A stretch of 64,000 bases of DNA. Source: Massospora cicadina (Eukaryota > Entomophthoromycota > Entomophthoromycetes > Entomophthorales > Entomophthoraceae). Position numbers and translations under genes: made by a program. Under the pieces are notes generated by a model. The model did not search any database. It saw nothing but the letters and a program-made list of their open reading frames with translations, and was not told the origin of the DNA. Each line of letters begins with the position of its first letter. Within the stretch, counting starts at the first letter, position 1. This document shows, piece by piece, positions 31,564-42,929 of the stretch. The stretch is taken from contig JAKSZP010014450.1 of NCBI GenBank assembly GCA_022478985.1, positions 1 to 64,000 of the forward strand, in the 5' to 3' direction.

Positions 31564-33192
31564 TCATTTAGTGGATGCCAAGCCCCGAGAAAATGTGACT
31601 AGGGGAAGGGAAATTGATATGTCAGAAGAAGCCAATCGCGAAACCCCAGAGTGGGGAGAAAAATAGCAATAGAGAAAGAGGCAATTGGCGAATAACCTTG
31701 AGTAATCCTGATAAATCACTGGAGTTAGAAGATTTTTCTTAAGCGCCTGCCAATGGGATTTATCAAGGACACTAGACATGTGAGCTGGCAGCAAAGAAGG
31801 AATACTTGATGGAGGTTGTTGAATCATGCCCTCAATTAATGCCATCAATGGAAGATAGTGATGAGAAGCTCCAGAGAAGAGGTAGTTGTGCAGAGAGCAG
31901 ATTGCATCCTGCAGACAATGACTATGGGCTTCACAGAAGCTAAAGGTGAATGGCTGATGGAAGCCATGAGAGGCTGAAAGCTTTGTCAACCAACTTCAAA
32001 AAACTTGGCAAGTAAAATGGAGAGCATAAGTGGCAGTATCCCAATCCAGAAGGTTGTTCAGATCAGAGGGATATAGCATTAATGTAAATGCCTTGGTGAC
32101 TTAGTCCCAGAGTTCAGTGTAGGTGAGCTCAAAGTGTATGCTGTTCCCAATTGAAAGCTCAGAAACCAGTACAGCGGGTTTGTATAATTGACTGAGTCAG
32201 AAGAGGAACTCAAGGAGCAAGTCCAACCTGGCCATGAACGAATGATCCAGAGCGACCAGCATGATCTCCGGAGCATTGATGATGATGTTCAGAGCATCAG
32301 CAAAAGGAGCTGAATCTAGGAGGGTTTTGAAGTCCAGCTCAGGAATTGACTGTAAAGGAAGAGTCGGCTGAGAGCTGTTCAAAATGATGGCCAGCCAGGT
32401 TTTGGTGGGATTGGTTACCATTTCCAGTAATTTTATGGAGGGACTAGCTGCTTGTGCCAGACTAAGCATATGAGTCCTGGAAGGACCATAGAAGAGGTTC
32501 TGTCAAGCATCTCGACTCATCTGCTGGAAGAGGCGGAGGTCCAGATCTGACAGACTGTTAAGAAGCTGCTGATAGCGGGATTCTGAATTGACATATGAGC
32601 AGGATGAGAGGGGGATGTCGGACTTATATAGAAGTTGACATTATGCACTCTATAATCCATTAAGCTCCAAGTTTGGGGAAATTAATCTCAAATTTAATGG
32701 GATAAGCTTCCAAGAGAAGAATTAAGAATGACTTACAGCTAAGAGGTTATGAGAGAAATAACAAAGGCAAATATAAGTAAGTAATCTAATCAAGCTGTGA
32801 AAGGAACATTGATGGCAAGAGTCTCATGTCTGGGATGAGGAGAGAATCAGGAATTCAAGGACGCCGGACCAAGAATCCTGAATATGACAGAGGGTCATAT
32901 GCCCTGACAGGGGAAAACTGGATCCTGGTACTAATATCATCATGAGTAAATCAATCAGCCCGGCATGACAGAAGGTTGTGGGGACCGCGCTCTGAGTAGG
33001 TGGTAGTGAGGAGGAAGAGGAGGAACACTGTATTCTGAAGGTCATCCCGAGCAGCATTGAGCATTGATGAGTGTACTCTGCTTGAACCAATGAAATATTT
33101 GACCAGGTGTCTGAGGCAGTGTTATCATTCCCTGGTCCTTTTCTCACTGGAAATCTAGGCAAGAGGGAGGATGTGTTGGGATTTTTGCCCAT
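31564..33192 (-). pseudogene. Antisense ORF of element C, between integrase and 3' LTR
   Basis: A single minus-strand frame spans this interval. Open blocks are 33192-32824 (122 codons), 32640-32506, 32502-32200, 32196-32104, 32100-31999 and 31995-31564, separated by isolated stops at 32826, 32505, 32199, 32103 and 31998. A cluster of three stops lies between 32736 and 32623, where GTAAGT (32736-32731) and an AG (32624-32623) would remove a 114-bp in-phase intron. The ATG at 33192 lies inside the start of the 3' LTR. The product (about 500 residues) is Leu/Ser-rich (SRYQQLLNSLSDLDLRLFQQ; LMALIEGMIQQPPSSIPSLL). I recognise no domain; the plus strand has no comparable frame. Confidence 0.6.
33161..33173 (+). 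promoter_or_regulatory. Polypurine tract of element C
   Basis: AAGAGGGAGGATG directly precedes the TGTTGGG of the 3' LTR. Confidence 0.7.
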
Positions 33193-34312
33193 ATTCCCAG
33201 CCTGCTAGATTACCTGGTGTCGCTAGGGGAAAATTTCCTAAGGTGAAGTGAATCAGAAATCAGTTGGCCCAAATTTTGGAAGAACTACATTCAGGGGATT
33301 TTGGGATATTCGCCTGGTCATATCCATCGGGGATTGATCTAGATGAATACCTAATATCTCATCAAATTGAGTGGCTGACAAAATAGGGGCATCTTATAGT
33401 GATTAACTATCAGGTTTACAAATTGGTAAAGGTTGGGTTTTATCACCAACTGATTAGGAATGAATAGTGAGTTGTGAGGCGAATGATGCCACCTGCAACT
33501 AGAAAATCGATTGGTTGGTGAAGTAAACTGCCATAATGGGTAAAAAGTCCCATTACCTAAGCAGGTCGCTAGCCAATTATGGTTGATTCACATGTATTGA
33601 GAGGAAAATGTTAGGGACACGTTTCTGACTCTTTCCGTTTGAGGTCTCAAGGATGTCCAATGATGAAATCCTAGTCAAGATGGGGAAGACCATCACTTCC
33701 AAGATGAGGAAGGGTGATTCAATGGCAACAGCTGCCATTTCATCAAAGAGGTGTCAACTGTGGGTTAGATGGCCGAACACCCTACTATATAATTCCCTAG
33801 GATTAACTATAATAAAAACATTGAATACCATCTTTTGTTATTATTAATTTTATTAGTAATAGTGTTGATTTGGTTTTAGTTAGACTATCAGCATCCAGTG
33901 TGAAGTTCCATCTCAAGGATATTATTGCAGAAGGCAATAATTGGAAGACTCTCAGAGAGAAGAGTAGATATCTGAGCGGGGATCTAGAGATGAAGGGAAC
34001 CACAAGCAGGGATAGCTGCCGACTGTATGTTGGGCCAAAAGAGACTGTCATTAGGAGATCTTGATGAAGATTGGGTGGACATTAATATAGGGAATGAATC
34101 CCTACAAGTACGACTTATCAAGTATTTAATTGGAAGTACTGCCCGAAGTGTTATGCTGAATAATAGTTCAAACTCAACTATAAATAATAGTCTCCATACT
34201 ACTATTGGATAATATATTCTATACAACACAAGGTGCTTGAGGAAATCGAACCTGTGCAGTAAAAAGGTTACTGGGTTGATGATCAATAATCAACTTAAAG
34301 TAAATTTTTACA
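33174..34312 (+). repeat. 3' LTR of element C (1139 bp)
   Basis: TGTTGGGATTTTTGCCC ... GTAAATTTTTACA, uninterrupted. The joined 5' LTR has exactly the same length. A diverged solo relative lies at about 46195-47681. Confidence 0.93.
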
Positions 34313-35240
34313 TACGGCAAAGGAAATGGCCATGTATGCGATTAATTATAATACTGGTAGCAAGGGATTTGATGTAGTACTCCTCTCCTTGCTTGTAAGT
34401 AACTGTAAAAGGCCCTTCCAAAATGGACCTAAGATTCTCCCTTCTAGGGGTGATGCAATTGTGATAATAGAGCACCAAGTCCGCTACTTGGAAGGAAGGA
34501 AGAGGGGCCGGGTGCTCATTTGAAGCTTGTTTTCTTTGGTGACAGTCTTTGGCAAATTGTTCATCACCTCAGATTGTAACTGAATGATGTGCTGAGCCAG
34601 CTTCTTCATGGCTTGCTCAGGATCAGTCTTATCAGTGAAAATGTCTTTTGCTAATAATGTTGGCACCCCAGGTTCCTGCTCTTACAACACATGGAAAGGA
34701 GACATCTTAAGGATTATATGCTAACTGATACATTAGGCCATGAGGGCACTTGGTAAGAGCAGATCCAAATGAATGGGGTCAGAAGTGGCCATTTTCTGTA
34801 ATATAGACACCAAGGTCCCATTTGCCCTTTCCACGGTATCATTTTTCAAAGAGTTGTAGGGGGCAGAAAATAACTATTGCATGTCCATGGAAGTCGCAAG
34901 GATCTTCACCACTTGGAGGGTGAAGTTTTTACCATTATCACAGAGCAAATTTTGGAAGAAACCATGTCAAGCGAAGATATACTGGTGGAGGTTAGTGGCT
35001 GTGGCCTTTGCTGTTTGAGCTGGGATAGCCACTGACTCGACCCATTTGGTAAAGTGATCGATGCCTACCAATATATATCGATTCCCACCCATAATTTGGG
35101 GTAGAGGGCCAACCACATCGAGACTTATTGTGTGTAAAGGCTTTGGAGGTATTAGGCTGATATTGATACCTGGTTTTGTAGCTGGATTGCTTTTTGAATG
35201 TTAGACATGGATCCAAGACTTTAATGATGGTCTCCATTAT
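34313..35240 (-). pseudogene. D/E integrase core and tail
   Basis: Core motifs: ISLDVVGPLPQIMGG (Asp, about 35125), LCDNGKNF (Asp, about 34940) and TVERANG (Glu, about 34830). The tail runs through NLPKTVTKEN, a GPFTVTYKQGEEYYIKSLAT block (about 34430-34370) and RIHGHFL to 34313, where element C interrupts it; PPNI and the polypurine tract continue at 3305-3282. Many stops. The zinc module is expected in 35240-35640, where I see only a fragment (YYWEGIMETI). Confidence 0.83.
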
Positions 35241-35639
35241 TCCCTCCCAATAGTAGCGTTAATACTCATTCATAGGTTTTATGTACTCCGCTATGCCCTA
35301 AGAGGGTATGGGAATCCATAATGACAGGTACTCACTCTGGGGGTCGGAGATAGGGTAGCCAGTTCACCCCTACTTTCTTATACAGATGCCCATTATCCAC
35401 CTTCGTGTTATGGGAATGTTGCGCTAGCATCTTCTAGACTGTTTCGTTCTCATCCTCCCAGGCATCAGGGGTCATTAGAAGGTCATTTAGCCGCTCTGCT
35501 TCACTATTTATCTAAGTGAAAGATGGGCAGCTAAGTCAACCCATCAACATTCTTGTGGCTTGTCCCATCTCAGTGCACAATGTCATATCATGTGCTGGAG
35601 CATCAAAGCCCAGCGTGCCAGCCACCCAGTAGGATCCTT

Positions 35640-36000
35640 CATATTTTATAACCACTTTAAAGAGGCATGATCATACCACTTTAAATGAGGTCCCATATAA
35701 GAAAGGGCGGTAATGTTTAACAGCAAGCAGAACGGCCAGGCATTCCTTCTCCATGATGCTATAGTTGCGTTCAGCCTTAGAGAGCATCTTGCTAAAATAT
35801 GAAATGGGGCGATCAACCCCATGATTATCCAGTTGAGCCAAGATAGCTCCAACTGCATAGTCAGAAGCATCAGTAAACAATATAAAGGGTTTACTATAAT
35901 CAGGGTGTCGCAGTATAGGCCGTTGCTGCAGCAGCTTTTTTAACGTTTCAAAAGCAGCTTGTTGTTCTGCTCCCCAATGAAAAGGGGTGTTTTTAGTTAA
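35640..36000 (-). pseudogene. D/E RNase H
   Basis: Open stretch 35880-35671: FTDASDYAVGAILAQLDNHG (first Asp), PISYFSKMLSKAERNYSIME and KECLAVLLAVKHYRPFLYG (Glu). The connection domain (about 36000-35890) precedes it. The last Asp segment is not seen. Confidence 0.82.
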
Positions 36001-36003
36001 GAG

Positions 36004-36585
36004 TCATACAAGGGTATTACTGAGATGAGCGATTTTGAGGATGAATTGATGGTAGTACCCCATCATACCCAAGAACACCTGAATATCATGGAGAGTTTTA
36101 GGATCAGGCATCTTGGATATCGCCTTGACCTTATCTTTGAGATGCTGGATTCCATCAGAGGAGATGGCGTGGCCAAAAAATCCAACTTCTTCTGTAAGAA
36201 TATACATTTGGAGGGCTTCAGCTTAATATGAGAGGCCCATAAGTGTTGGAACACTTCCTTTAAATGAGAAAGGTGCTCATTGAAAGTTTGAAAGAAAATG
36301 GTAAATCATCTAGATATACAATTACGCAACTAAGATTCAGATTCTGCAAGATATGGTTCATGGCTCGTTGGAAAGATGCAGGCACATTGCACAACCCTTG
36401 TGGTAAATCAGTAGGTTGTAAAAGACCCTCACTTCAGATGAGCGCACACTTTTCCTGATCTTGTGGAGAGAGGTTCACTTGCCAGTATCTTCTAGCCAAA
36501 TCCATGGCAGAAAGAACTTGTACCCAGAAAGTTGGGCCAGTGAATCATCAATTCTAGAGATTGGGTAGCTGTCCTTTTTGGTGAG
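36004..36585 (-). pseudogene. D/E reverse transcriptase, second part
   Basis: Begins at the G insertion with TLTKKDSYPISRIDD, continues through palm with several stops, YLDD at 36316-36305, and the thumb GFFGHAISSDGIQHLKDK and IQVFLGMMGYYHQFI (36207-36004). The first part is 42516-42760. Confidence 0.83.
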
Positions 36586-37083
36586 CGTTGTGATTCTGAT
36601 ATGACTGGACTATAATCCCTAAGTCAATATGGTGAGACGAATGGAATCCGCTGAGTTGGTTTGAGTATGATTATTTGAGTGCCTCAAAATGAGTAAATAT
36701 TGGGTTTCTGGAAAATGGCCTTGAATTAGGTGATCGTGAAAATAACAAATAAATAATTGGCAGAACCAATGAGATACGTCAAAGTGAATTGCTAAGCCAT
36801 GAAAGTGGTATCATTTAAAGTCGCTACAATAAAAACAAGATGAGATGATCAAGGAGGGTAGTTTGTTAATAGTTTAGAGTGAGAGAAACAACGAGGATCC
36901 GCTGGGTTCATTATAAAACAAAGGAGTATAGTGGGAGCGATTGATTCATATTTATTAGATAAGTTTATTTCTGTTGTTATAAGGGCAACAATCCTCATAT
37001 CATTGGTCCTATTGCTCAGTGGGTCAACCCATGTGCAAAAGTGATTACAGCGTATCTCAACAATAAACACCAATTTTATAACA
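36586..37083 (+). repeat. 5' LTR of element G
   Basis: Starts CGTTGTGATTCTGATATGAC and ends ..CCAATTTTATAACA just before the PBS. Family resemblance to A and F (GATTCTGATATGACTGGA near the start). Confidence 0.88.
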
Positions 37084-37084
37084 G

Positions 37085-37101
37085 TGGTGCTATCTACAGG
37101 G
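37085..37101 (+). promoter_or_regulatory. Primer-binding site of element G
   Basis: TGGTGCTATCTACAGGG, two changes from the common form, followed by AGCCCATTGATCAATC as in A and F. Confidence 0.75.
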
Positions 37102-37141
37102 AGCCCATTGATCAATCAGTAAACTGATATACGTTCCTAGG

Positions 37142-38113
37142 TTGCTAATCATGTCGTATCAGGCTTGCTTTGGCAAGGAATCATCTCAAATCACCGCAAC
37201 TGTTGAATATGCAGAACGCAAGCTTTCCCTGACGCTGTGCTTAAATAGAAGAAGGAGTTTATGCAATAATGTTGTATCAATATGCTGCCTCCATTTGATC
37301 ATGATGGGAACATCCATGGATTCTTTAAACAATTTGAGTTTGCAGTAGAAGGAGCTTCAGACCGGCATAAAGCCAAATTACTAATGTCCACCCTGGATGT
37401 TAGAAGTGCCAATCAAGTTACTTTCTATCTTCCCAACAGTTCTGTTACTTATCAAAAAGTGAAGGATACTGTGCTGTGGTTGTTTGGGGAAACTTCAAAA
37501 ATGGTGCAATGGAAGGCTGAGTTTCTAACCATTGGGAGTCAACATAATGAGACCCTCACTGCATTTGCTGATCAATTCACAGCAGAAGCCCATGTGTTAA
37601 TTGGGGCAGGAGTTTTAACTGAATGTGACATAAGCATAGCGTTGACCTTTGCTGTGAAACCATACCGTGAGCTTTTTAATGCCTTGTCTCCATATATAGA
37701 GGTTGACGTGCCCTTGCTTAAACTTGTTCAAATTCTATGCCGTTTATTTGCTACCTTCCCTCCACCCCATTATAGAGCGGAAACCTATCGCCTCCGCTGC
37801 TAGCCTCGTTTATTCAGAGGAATTATCCATCCCTGTTCAGCGCCCAGTTGTCATTCCCTGGTCTTATTATTATTATAAGTCTCACTTTCAACCAAGTTGT
37901 CAACAGCAGTTCACCTATCAAAATGGGCCTGTTTACACTGTTTGATACCAGCCCACCTTTTTGGGTGGCCCATTTTACAACAAACAAGAACGCAGGTCTC
38001 ATGGGGTTAATTTCTTTTGTGCGGTCACTCTGGGCACCTGGCTAGATTTGTCATAATCATTGGGTCCAGTACTAACATGGGAGCTCTATAATCAGAGAAA
38101 TGACAGAGTGGAG
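37142..38113 (+). pseudogene. Element G gag
   Basis: N-terminal stretch from 37142, then the best-preserved lineage I capsid core as a 173-codon open frame, 37282-37803 (GNIHGFFKQFEFAVEGAS, TVLWLFGETSKMVQWKAEFL, LTAFADQFTAEAHVL). The nucleocapsid knuckle at about 38010-38060 is wrecked: its second half reads HSGHLARFV in a shifted frame, with the last Cys gone. Confidence 0.83.
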
Positions 38114-38118
38114 TAGAG

Positions 38119-38900
38119 ATGGGACTCTCTACCTCCGCTATTTTGACTCAAAACGTCCCACCTGAATCTATTCCTGCACAGTCAGTGGAAGTTTCCCAGT
38201 ATGATGACGCTTTTCTATATCAGCAGCCGGTTGGAGGGGTAAATGTGCTGACACAAACACAATTCATGGACATGGTGGAAGCAGGCTCCAAGGAGCAACC
38301 AAAGCTGTATGCTTTCCAATTGTTCAATTACCTTTCTACAGATGAACCAGATCCATTAGCTGATGCGCTCCTCTTAAAAGGGGTAACTGCGGCCCTCCCT
38401 GTGGACGGTATTGTAAAAGAATATCTAAAGTGAAGAAGGGTATTATGTGCTTCTTTGGAAAAAGAGATCAGTTAAATGTCCGTGTTTTAAAACAATCAGA
38501 TGCATCTTACTCTGAGTGTACTTAATATAACCTTGTTGTAACAAAAAACCCGAGTTCATGTGAAAATTAATACAGGTGCACCAATCAACATAGTGTCCAC
38601 AAAGTTGGTGTCAAAGTTGGCATTAAAGCCTGACGTAGAGCATTGTATGGTGTATGAACCGCAGGTGAAGAAAGCACCATCTCTGAAGGAGCATACAGTG
38701 TGCTACCTTTGCGGTTTAAGTCATTTGTCATTGTAGCCCCAGCTATAGTGTTACCAAACAATAACTATGACCTGTTAGTCAGAACCACTTTTACGCATCA
38801 CTTTGAGGCTGTTGTTGATATAACAGTGGAGGCATTGAAATTCTGGGGCAGCGGATCCCAATCTACTTCACTTCCAGCGGAATGCCAAAGGATCCCATAC
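38119..38900 (+). pseudogene. Element G protease region
   Basis: Upstream open part 38119-38433, then the active-site strand VKINTGAPINIVS (38562-38600) with Asn for Asp, and MLPLRFKSFVIVAPAIVLPN with NNYDLLVRTTF (38700-38800). A stop at 38431 and others separate the parts. Confidence 0.77.
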
Positions 38901-38994
38901 ACATGATTCACATTAACCTTACATATGGTGATGGGGTGGTTTTGGTTCACTATCATTTACTTTAAAACAAGACCCAGGCCCTTCCTCACCAAAT

Positions 38995-39260
38995 TTATGA
39001 ATATCAAGGGCTACCGCTTAGAGCTGCTGGCCTTATATCTATTCCCTCTGGACGCCAAGCAATCATAAGCACCGAGTTAGAGGTGGAAGTGCCTGCTAAG
39101 CTATATGGGGAGGTTTTTGGGCCCTATCATCAATCACAGCTCAAGCACCACATACCCCGGGCATTATACTCCCAGGGCATAGAGAGATCAAGGTCTTGGT
39201 AGCGAATCTTCAAGACAAACTGATGCAAATCTGCCAACACCAAATCATCACATATCTACA
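38995..39260 (+). pseudogene. Element G dUTPase-like domain
   Basis: YQGLPLRAAGLISIPSGRQ, then STELEVEVPAKLYGEV, a frame change near 39150, and a GHREIKVLVANLQDKLMQIC block. The first half matches the opening dUTPase motifs (G-x-x-L, IPxG, T, P-x-x-x-Y-G) particularly well. The GVID block lacks Asp as in A. Confidence 0.52.
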
Positions 39261-39289
39261 ATTCATTCCAGTTGAGGAGGTTCTCAGTT

Positions 39290-40200
39290 TTCACGAGTTT
39301 GGTTCACTGGATGAATTTGGTCTGACCGTTGAAACACAGCATGGCGTAATGTCAGTTGTACCACGTGAGAATTTAATGGGTTTAACAGAAGATCAGAAAG
39401 ACCAAGCGGAAGCTTTATTTCCAAATATAAAGAGATCTTTGCTGTCGATGATCATGATTTAGGGTGCGATGAGAAGTGACCCATTGATTGGACACTGGGG
39501 ATCATCCTCCCATCATATCTTGGCCAATCCGCCAATCTAGAGCAGTGGAAGAAGTTGTCACAGCAGAAATTAATAAACTGTTGGAGCAAGGAATGCTTGA
39601 ACCATTGCAGAGTCCATGAGCTTCCTCTGTCCTTATTGTCAAAAAGAAGGATAGTACTAACCATGCAGTAATAGACTACCTCAAGCTCAACAGCATTAAA
39701 AAAAGAACTCATACCCGTTTGCCACAGATTGATGATGCGTTGGACTGGTTGGGGAGCTCCGTTACTTCTCCACAATGAATTTAATATTTGGCTATTGGTA
39801 GATTGATTTACCTGCAGCGGTACAAGAAAAATGCGCCATTATCACGTCAAAAGGGCTTTTTCAACTGACACGTATGCCATAAGAGCTGTGTAATGCCCCA
39901 GCTACTTTCCAACAGGCAATGGACACTATCCTTGGCAACTTGAAGTTGTCATGCGTTCTTGTGTACCTTGGCGATATTAAAATTTTCTCCCACAAGTTTT
40001 CTGAGCATCTTAGCCATTTAGAGGAGAAATTTCGCCGGTTGGCTGAGGCCAACATCAAAATAAAACCCCAGAAATGCCACTTTTTCACGAATCAGATAGA
40101 GTACCTCAGGTTTGTAGTTGATGCAACAGGGCTGAGGCCCCAACCAGCTAAGGTGGAGACCATTTGGAAGATGATTACACCAAGCAGTAAATGAGATATA
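39290..40200 (+). pseudogene. Element G reverse transcriptase
   Basis: DDHDLGC at about 39450, NKLLEQGMLEPLQSP, VLIVKKKDSTNHAVIDYLKLNS, then palm and thumb at 39919-40194 (KLSCVLVYLGDIKIF, NIKIKPQKCHFF). The catalytic box at 39964-39975 is YLGD: the first Asp is Gly. Stops and frame changes around 39470, 39620 and 39780. Confidence 0.87.
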
Positions 40201-40214
40201 CAAGTGTTTTTAGG

Positions 40215-40760
40215 TATGGTTGGCTAATATCGCCGCTTTATACCTAACTTTAGTTGTATTGGAGGTCCACTGTTTGAGTTATTAAAAAAGATGCCATGTT
40301 TGCATGGAAGAAACACTGTCAACGCTCCTTTGATACTCTTCAAACAGCGTTGATCGAGGTGCCAGTGCTACGCTACCCAAATTTTGAAAAGGAATTTATT
40401 ATACAAACAGATGCATCTCTTTCCGCTGTGGGGACAGTTTTGTCTCAAAAAGATGATGAGAGAGAGGAGCACCCAATGGCGAACTGCAGCTGAAGCCTAA
40501 ATAGCCATGAACGAAATTATACTGTGACTGAGCGGGAGTGCTTAGCAGTGATTTATGCTTACAAGCAATTCAGAGTATATTTACATGGTGTAAAATTCAA
40601 AGTTGTAACAGGTCATGCCTCACTACGCTGGCTGCAGAACCTTAAGGAGCCTGAGGGCGGTCTAGCACGATGGGCCCTTTAAACTACAGGCTTACAACTT
40701 TGAGATCCTTCAGTGACCAGGAGCAAAACACCAGGGTGCTGATTGATTGTTGAGGCTACC
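40215..40760 (+). pseudogene. Element G RNase H
   Basis: Connection (GGPLFELLKK), then FAWKKHCQRSFDTLQTALIE and FIIQTDASLSAVGTVLSQKD (first Asp, about 40410), RNYTVTERECLAVIYAY (Glu, about 40530) and VVTGHASLRW with Gly for the second Asp. The terminal segment QHQGAD is at about 40730. Stops at 40491 and 40680. Confidence 0.8.
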
Positions 40761-40889
40761 AATTATTGCAGTTATGGCGGATCTGAGTGATAATATTTAT
40801 GACAAGATGCTCAACGTTAAGTACAATGATGAGCCGCCCCAAGTCATCCAGGAGTTGAACAAAATATAAGCCAATACTTTCCAGTGAAA

Positions 40890-41990
40890 TGATGAGTTGT
40901 ACAAGCGGAATGGAAACTCAACAGTAAATCTTCCGCGACCCTCAACATGGCCTAACATTATCATTAGTGCACATAGGGCAGTTGTACATGGTGGCATGCG
41001 CAAGACGTTGGAATTTTATGGCCTTGGTATTACTAAGAAGAACATGAACTTCGATGAGCTTGATACTATCTCCTCCTGTCACCAGTGCTAAGTGGAAAAG
41101 CCATTCCACTGAAAGATCTCATACCAGTTAGTGAAGCCACACTTCGCTTGGCATATGGTTTCCCTTGATGTTGTCAGCCCTCTGCCAATTTAAGCTAACT
41201 GGTCCAATTATATTCTGGTGGCAATTGACCACTTAACCAGGTGGGTTGAGGCGTAGGCCATTTGGGATTTGGGGCAGTTACTGTGGCTAAGTTTACAATG
41301 AAATGTATCATTCAGCATCACAGCTGCACGCAGTTTATCCTCAACAACAACGGCACTAATTTTACTTCTCACATACTTCCCAAGCTCAACGAAATGATGG
41401 CCATCTGCGGGGTTCCAACAACCCCAAATCACCCCAAGTCCAACGGAATGGTTGAACAGGTCAATGGGACCCTGGTGAACATATTACGGAAGTTGGCTAT
41501 AGATAGGCCCTCTGATTGGATTACCCTCCTTTCTACCGTGGTATTTGCCTATAACATTAGTTATCATTCTGCCATGGGAAAAAGCCCATTCAAAGTGCTT
41601 TATAGATAGTACCCAGCCCTGCCTGCGCTTCTATACGCTTGTGTAGAGGACTTCGGTGGAATTGATCTGCAACAATATTTGACTGCCCTAATGAATACGC
41701 TGATTAAATTACAAATCAAAGCGTACTTGTTCAGCTTAGCCAAGAAAATCAAAAACCAGGCTGCTGATCGGGTCTGGAGAAGTGGTCTAGCTCAGTTTAA
41801 AGATGGAGACATGGTTCTATTCCACAATCAACATGGGTTTAGGCGGAAACACAAGCTATCTAGTATCTGTATTGGGCCATTTGAAGTTATTGAGAAGACA
41901 GGTATGGATGCATAAACTGTCAAGGACCCTGCTAGTGGTCAGATCCTCAACCAAGTGCATGCGAAGTTCTTCTGGGCGTATAAGCAATAG
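40890..41990 (+). pseudogene. Element G integrase
   Basis: Zinc module H-RAVV-H and SSCHQC (40968-41091). Core: SLDVVSPLP (about 41165), ILNNNGTNF, where the second Asp is Asn (about 41345), and SNGMVEQVNG (Glu, about 41450) in the open stretch 41262-41609. Tail 41679-41915 includes KDGDMVLFHNQHGFRRKHKL and IGPFEVIEKTG. Confidence 0.85.
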
Positions 41991-42020
41991 GAGCATTATT
42001 GTCCAGTCAAAGGGTAGTAA

Positions 42021-42515
42021 TGTCATGATTCTGATATGACTGAACGATAAGCCCTTGGTTGATATGGTGGAACAAATATTATCTGCTGAGTTGTTATGAG
42101 TATGATTATTTGAGCGCCTCAAAATGAGGCAATATTGGGTTTGGGAAATCACCTCATGTTAGGTGATTGTGAAAATAACAAATAAAGATTTGATGGAACC
42201 AATGAGATATGGTTAAGTTAATTACTAAGCCATGAAAGTGGTATCATCCGAAGTCACTACAATACAAATAAGATGAGATGATCAAGGAGGGTAGGTTTTA
42301 ATAGTTTATAATGAGCAAAACAGCAAAGATCCTCTGGGTTCATTATAAAATTAAAGAAGTATTTTGGGAGCAATTGCTCCATATTTATTCGATAAGTTTA
42401 TTTCTGTTGTTTCAAGGGCAACGATCCTCATATCGTTGGTCCTATTGCTCAGTGGGTCAAAGCCTGCGCAAAATTGATTATGGCGTATCTCAACAATAAA
42501 TGCCAACTTATAACA
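42021..42515 (+). repeat. 3' LTR of element G (495 bp)
   Basis: TGTCATGATTCTGATATGAC ... CCAACTTATAACA. It includes the lineage I palindromes GCGCCTCAAAATGAGGCAAT (about 42113) and ATCACCTCATGTTAGGTGAT (about 42149). Confidence 0.9.
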
Positions 42516-42760
42516 TTGAGGTATTCAGCTTGCAGTAATCCATATCTACAACATGTCCACCATTCCTCTAATTTTATGAGTAATAGTGTTGATGACAAGG
42601 GACTTTGAGAATGCACCAGCAGGCCAACATCCAGTAATTGTTTGAGCTCCGTCCTCATCTGGGGCTCCTCAACTTTTGATTTATGATAAGGGTTGGATCA
42701 AATAGGCTTGGCATCACCAACATCAATAGTGTGGCACCAGCCCTTCATATGTCCATAGTC
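42516..42760 (-). pseudogene. D/E reverse transcriptase, N-terminal part
   Basis: RTELKQLLDVGLLVHSQSPL matches the RT fingers, with a PYHKSKVEEPQ-like stretch upstream. A frameshift at about 42580 leads to DYCKLNT at the G insertion (42516). Confidence 0.78.
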
Positions 42761-42929
42761 AGTATCAGATTTGGAGAAAATATCACTATAGGACTTCAGT
42801 AAGGAATGAACTTTATTAAGTTCATCAGGGATTAGGTCATCAAAAATCTGAACGTTGGGCTAAAGCGCATATCATCTGGTCAGTGGTTAATCCCATATAT
42901 AACATGGACCCAATATAATGGACTTGGCG

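Larger units (their letters stand above)
3316..34312 (+). mobile_element. Element C: lineage III Ty3 element with antisense ORF
   Basis: Plus-strand element with LTRs 3316-3551 + 19730-20637 (5', split by element A) and 33174-34312 (3'), PBS 20641, gag split by LINE-2, protease, dUTPase-like domain, RT, RNase H, integrase, then an unusual 2-kb tail with a minus-strand reading frame before the 3' LTR. It is inserted in the integrase end of D/E with flanks TAGGG (3311-3315) and TACGG (34313-34317), a 5-bp duplication with one mismatch. Without insertions it is about 9.5 kb. The coding region has many stops and the RT active site is altered. Confidence 0.88.
36586..42515 (+). mobile_element. Element G: lineage I Ty3 element in the RT of D/E
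   Basis: LTRs 36586-37083 and 42021-42515 (about 498 and 495 bp), PBS, gag, protease, dUTPase-like domain, RT, RNase H, integrase. Flanks GTGAG (36581-36585) and TTGAG (42516-42520) are a likely 5-bp duplication with one mismatch. The first base of the 5' LTR has changed (CG for TG). The interrupted D/E protein joins as DYCKLNT ... TLTKKDSYP. Confidence 0.9.

Noticed and set aside
33653..34212. Frames inside the C 3' LTR, repeated at 19972-20172
   Set aside because: They recur because both LTRs are copies of one sequence; the two versions carry different breaks and no domain.
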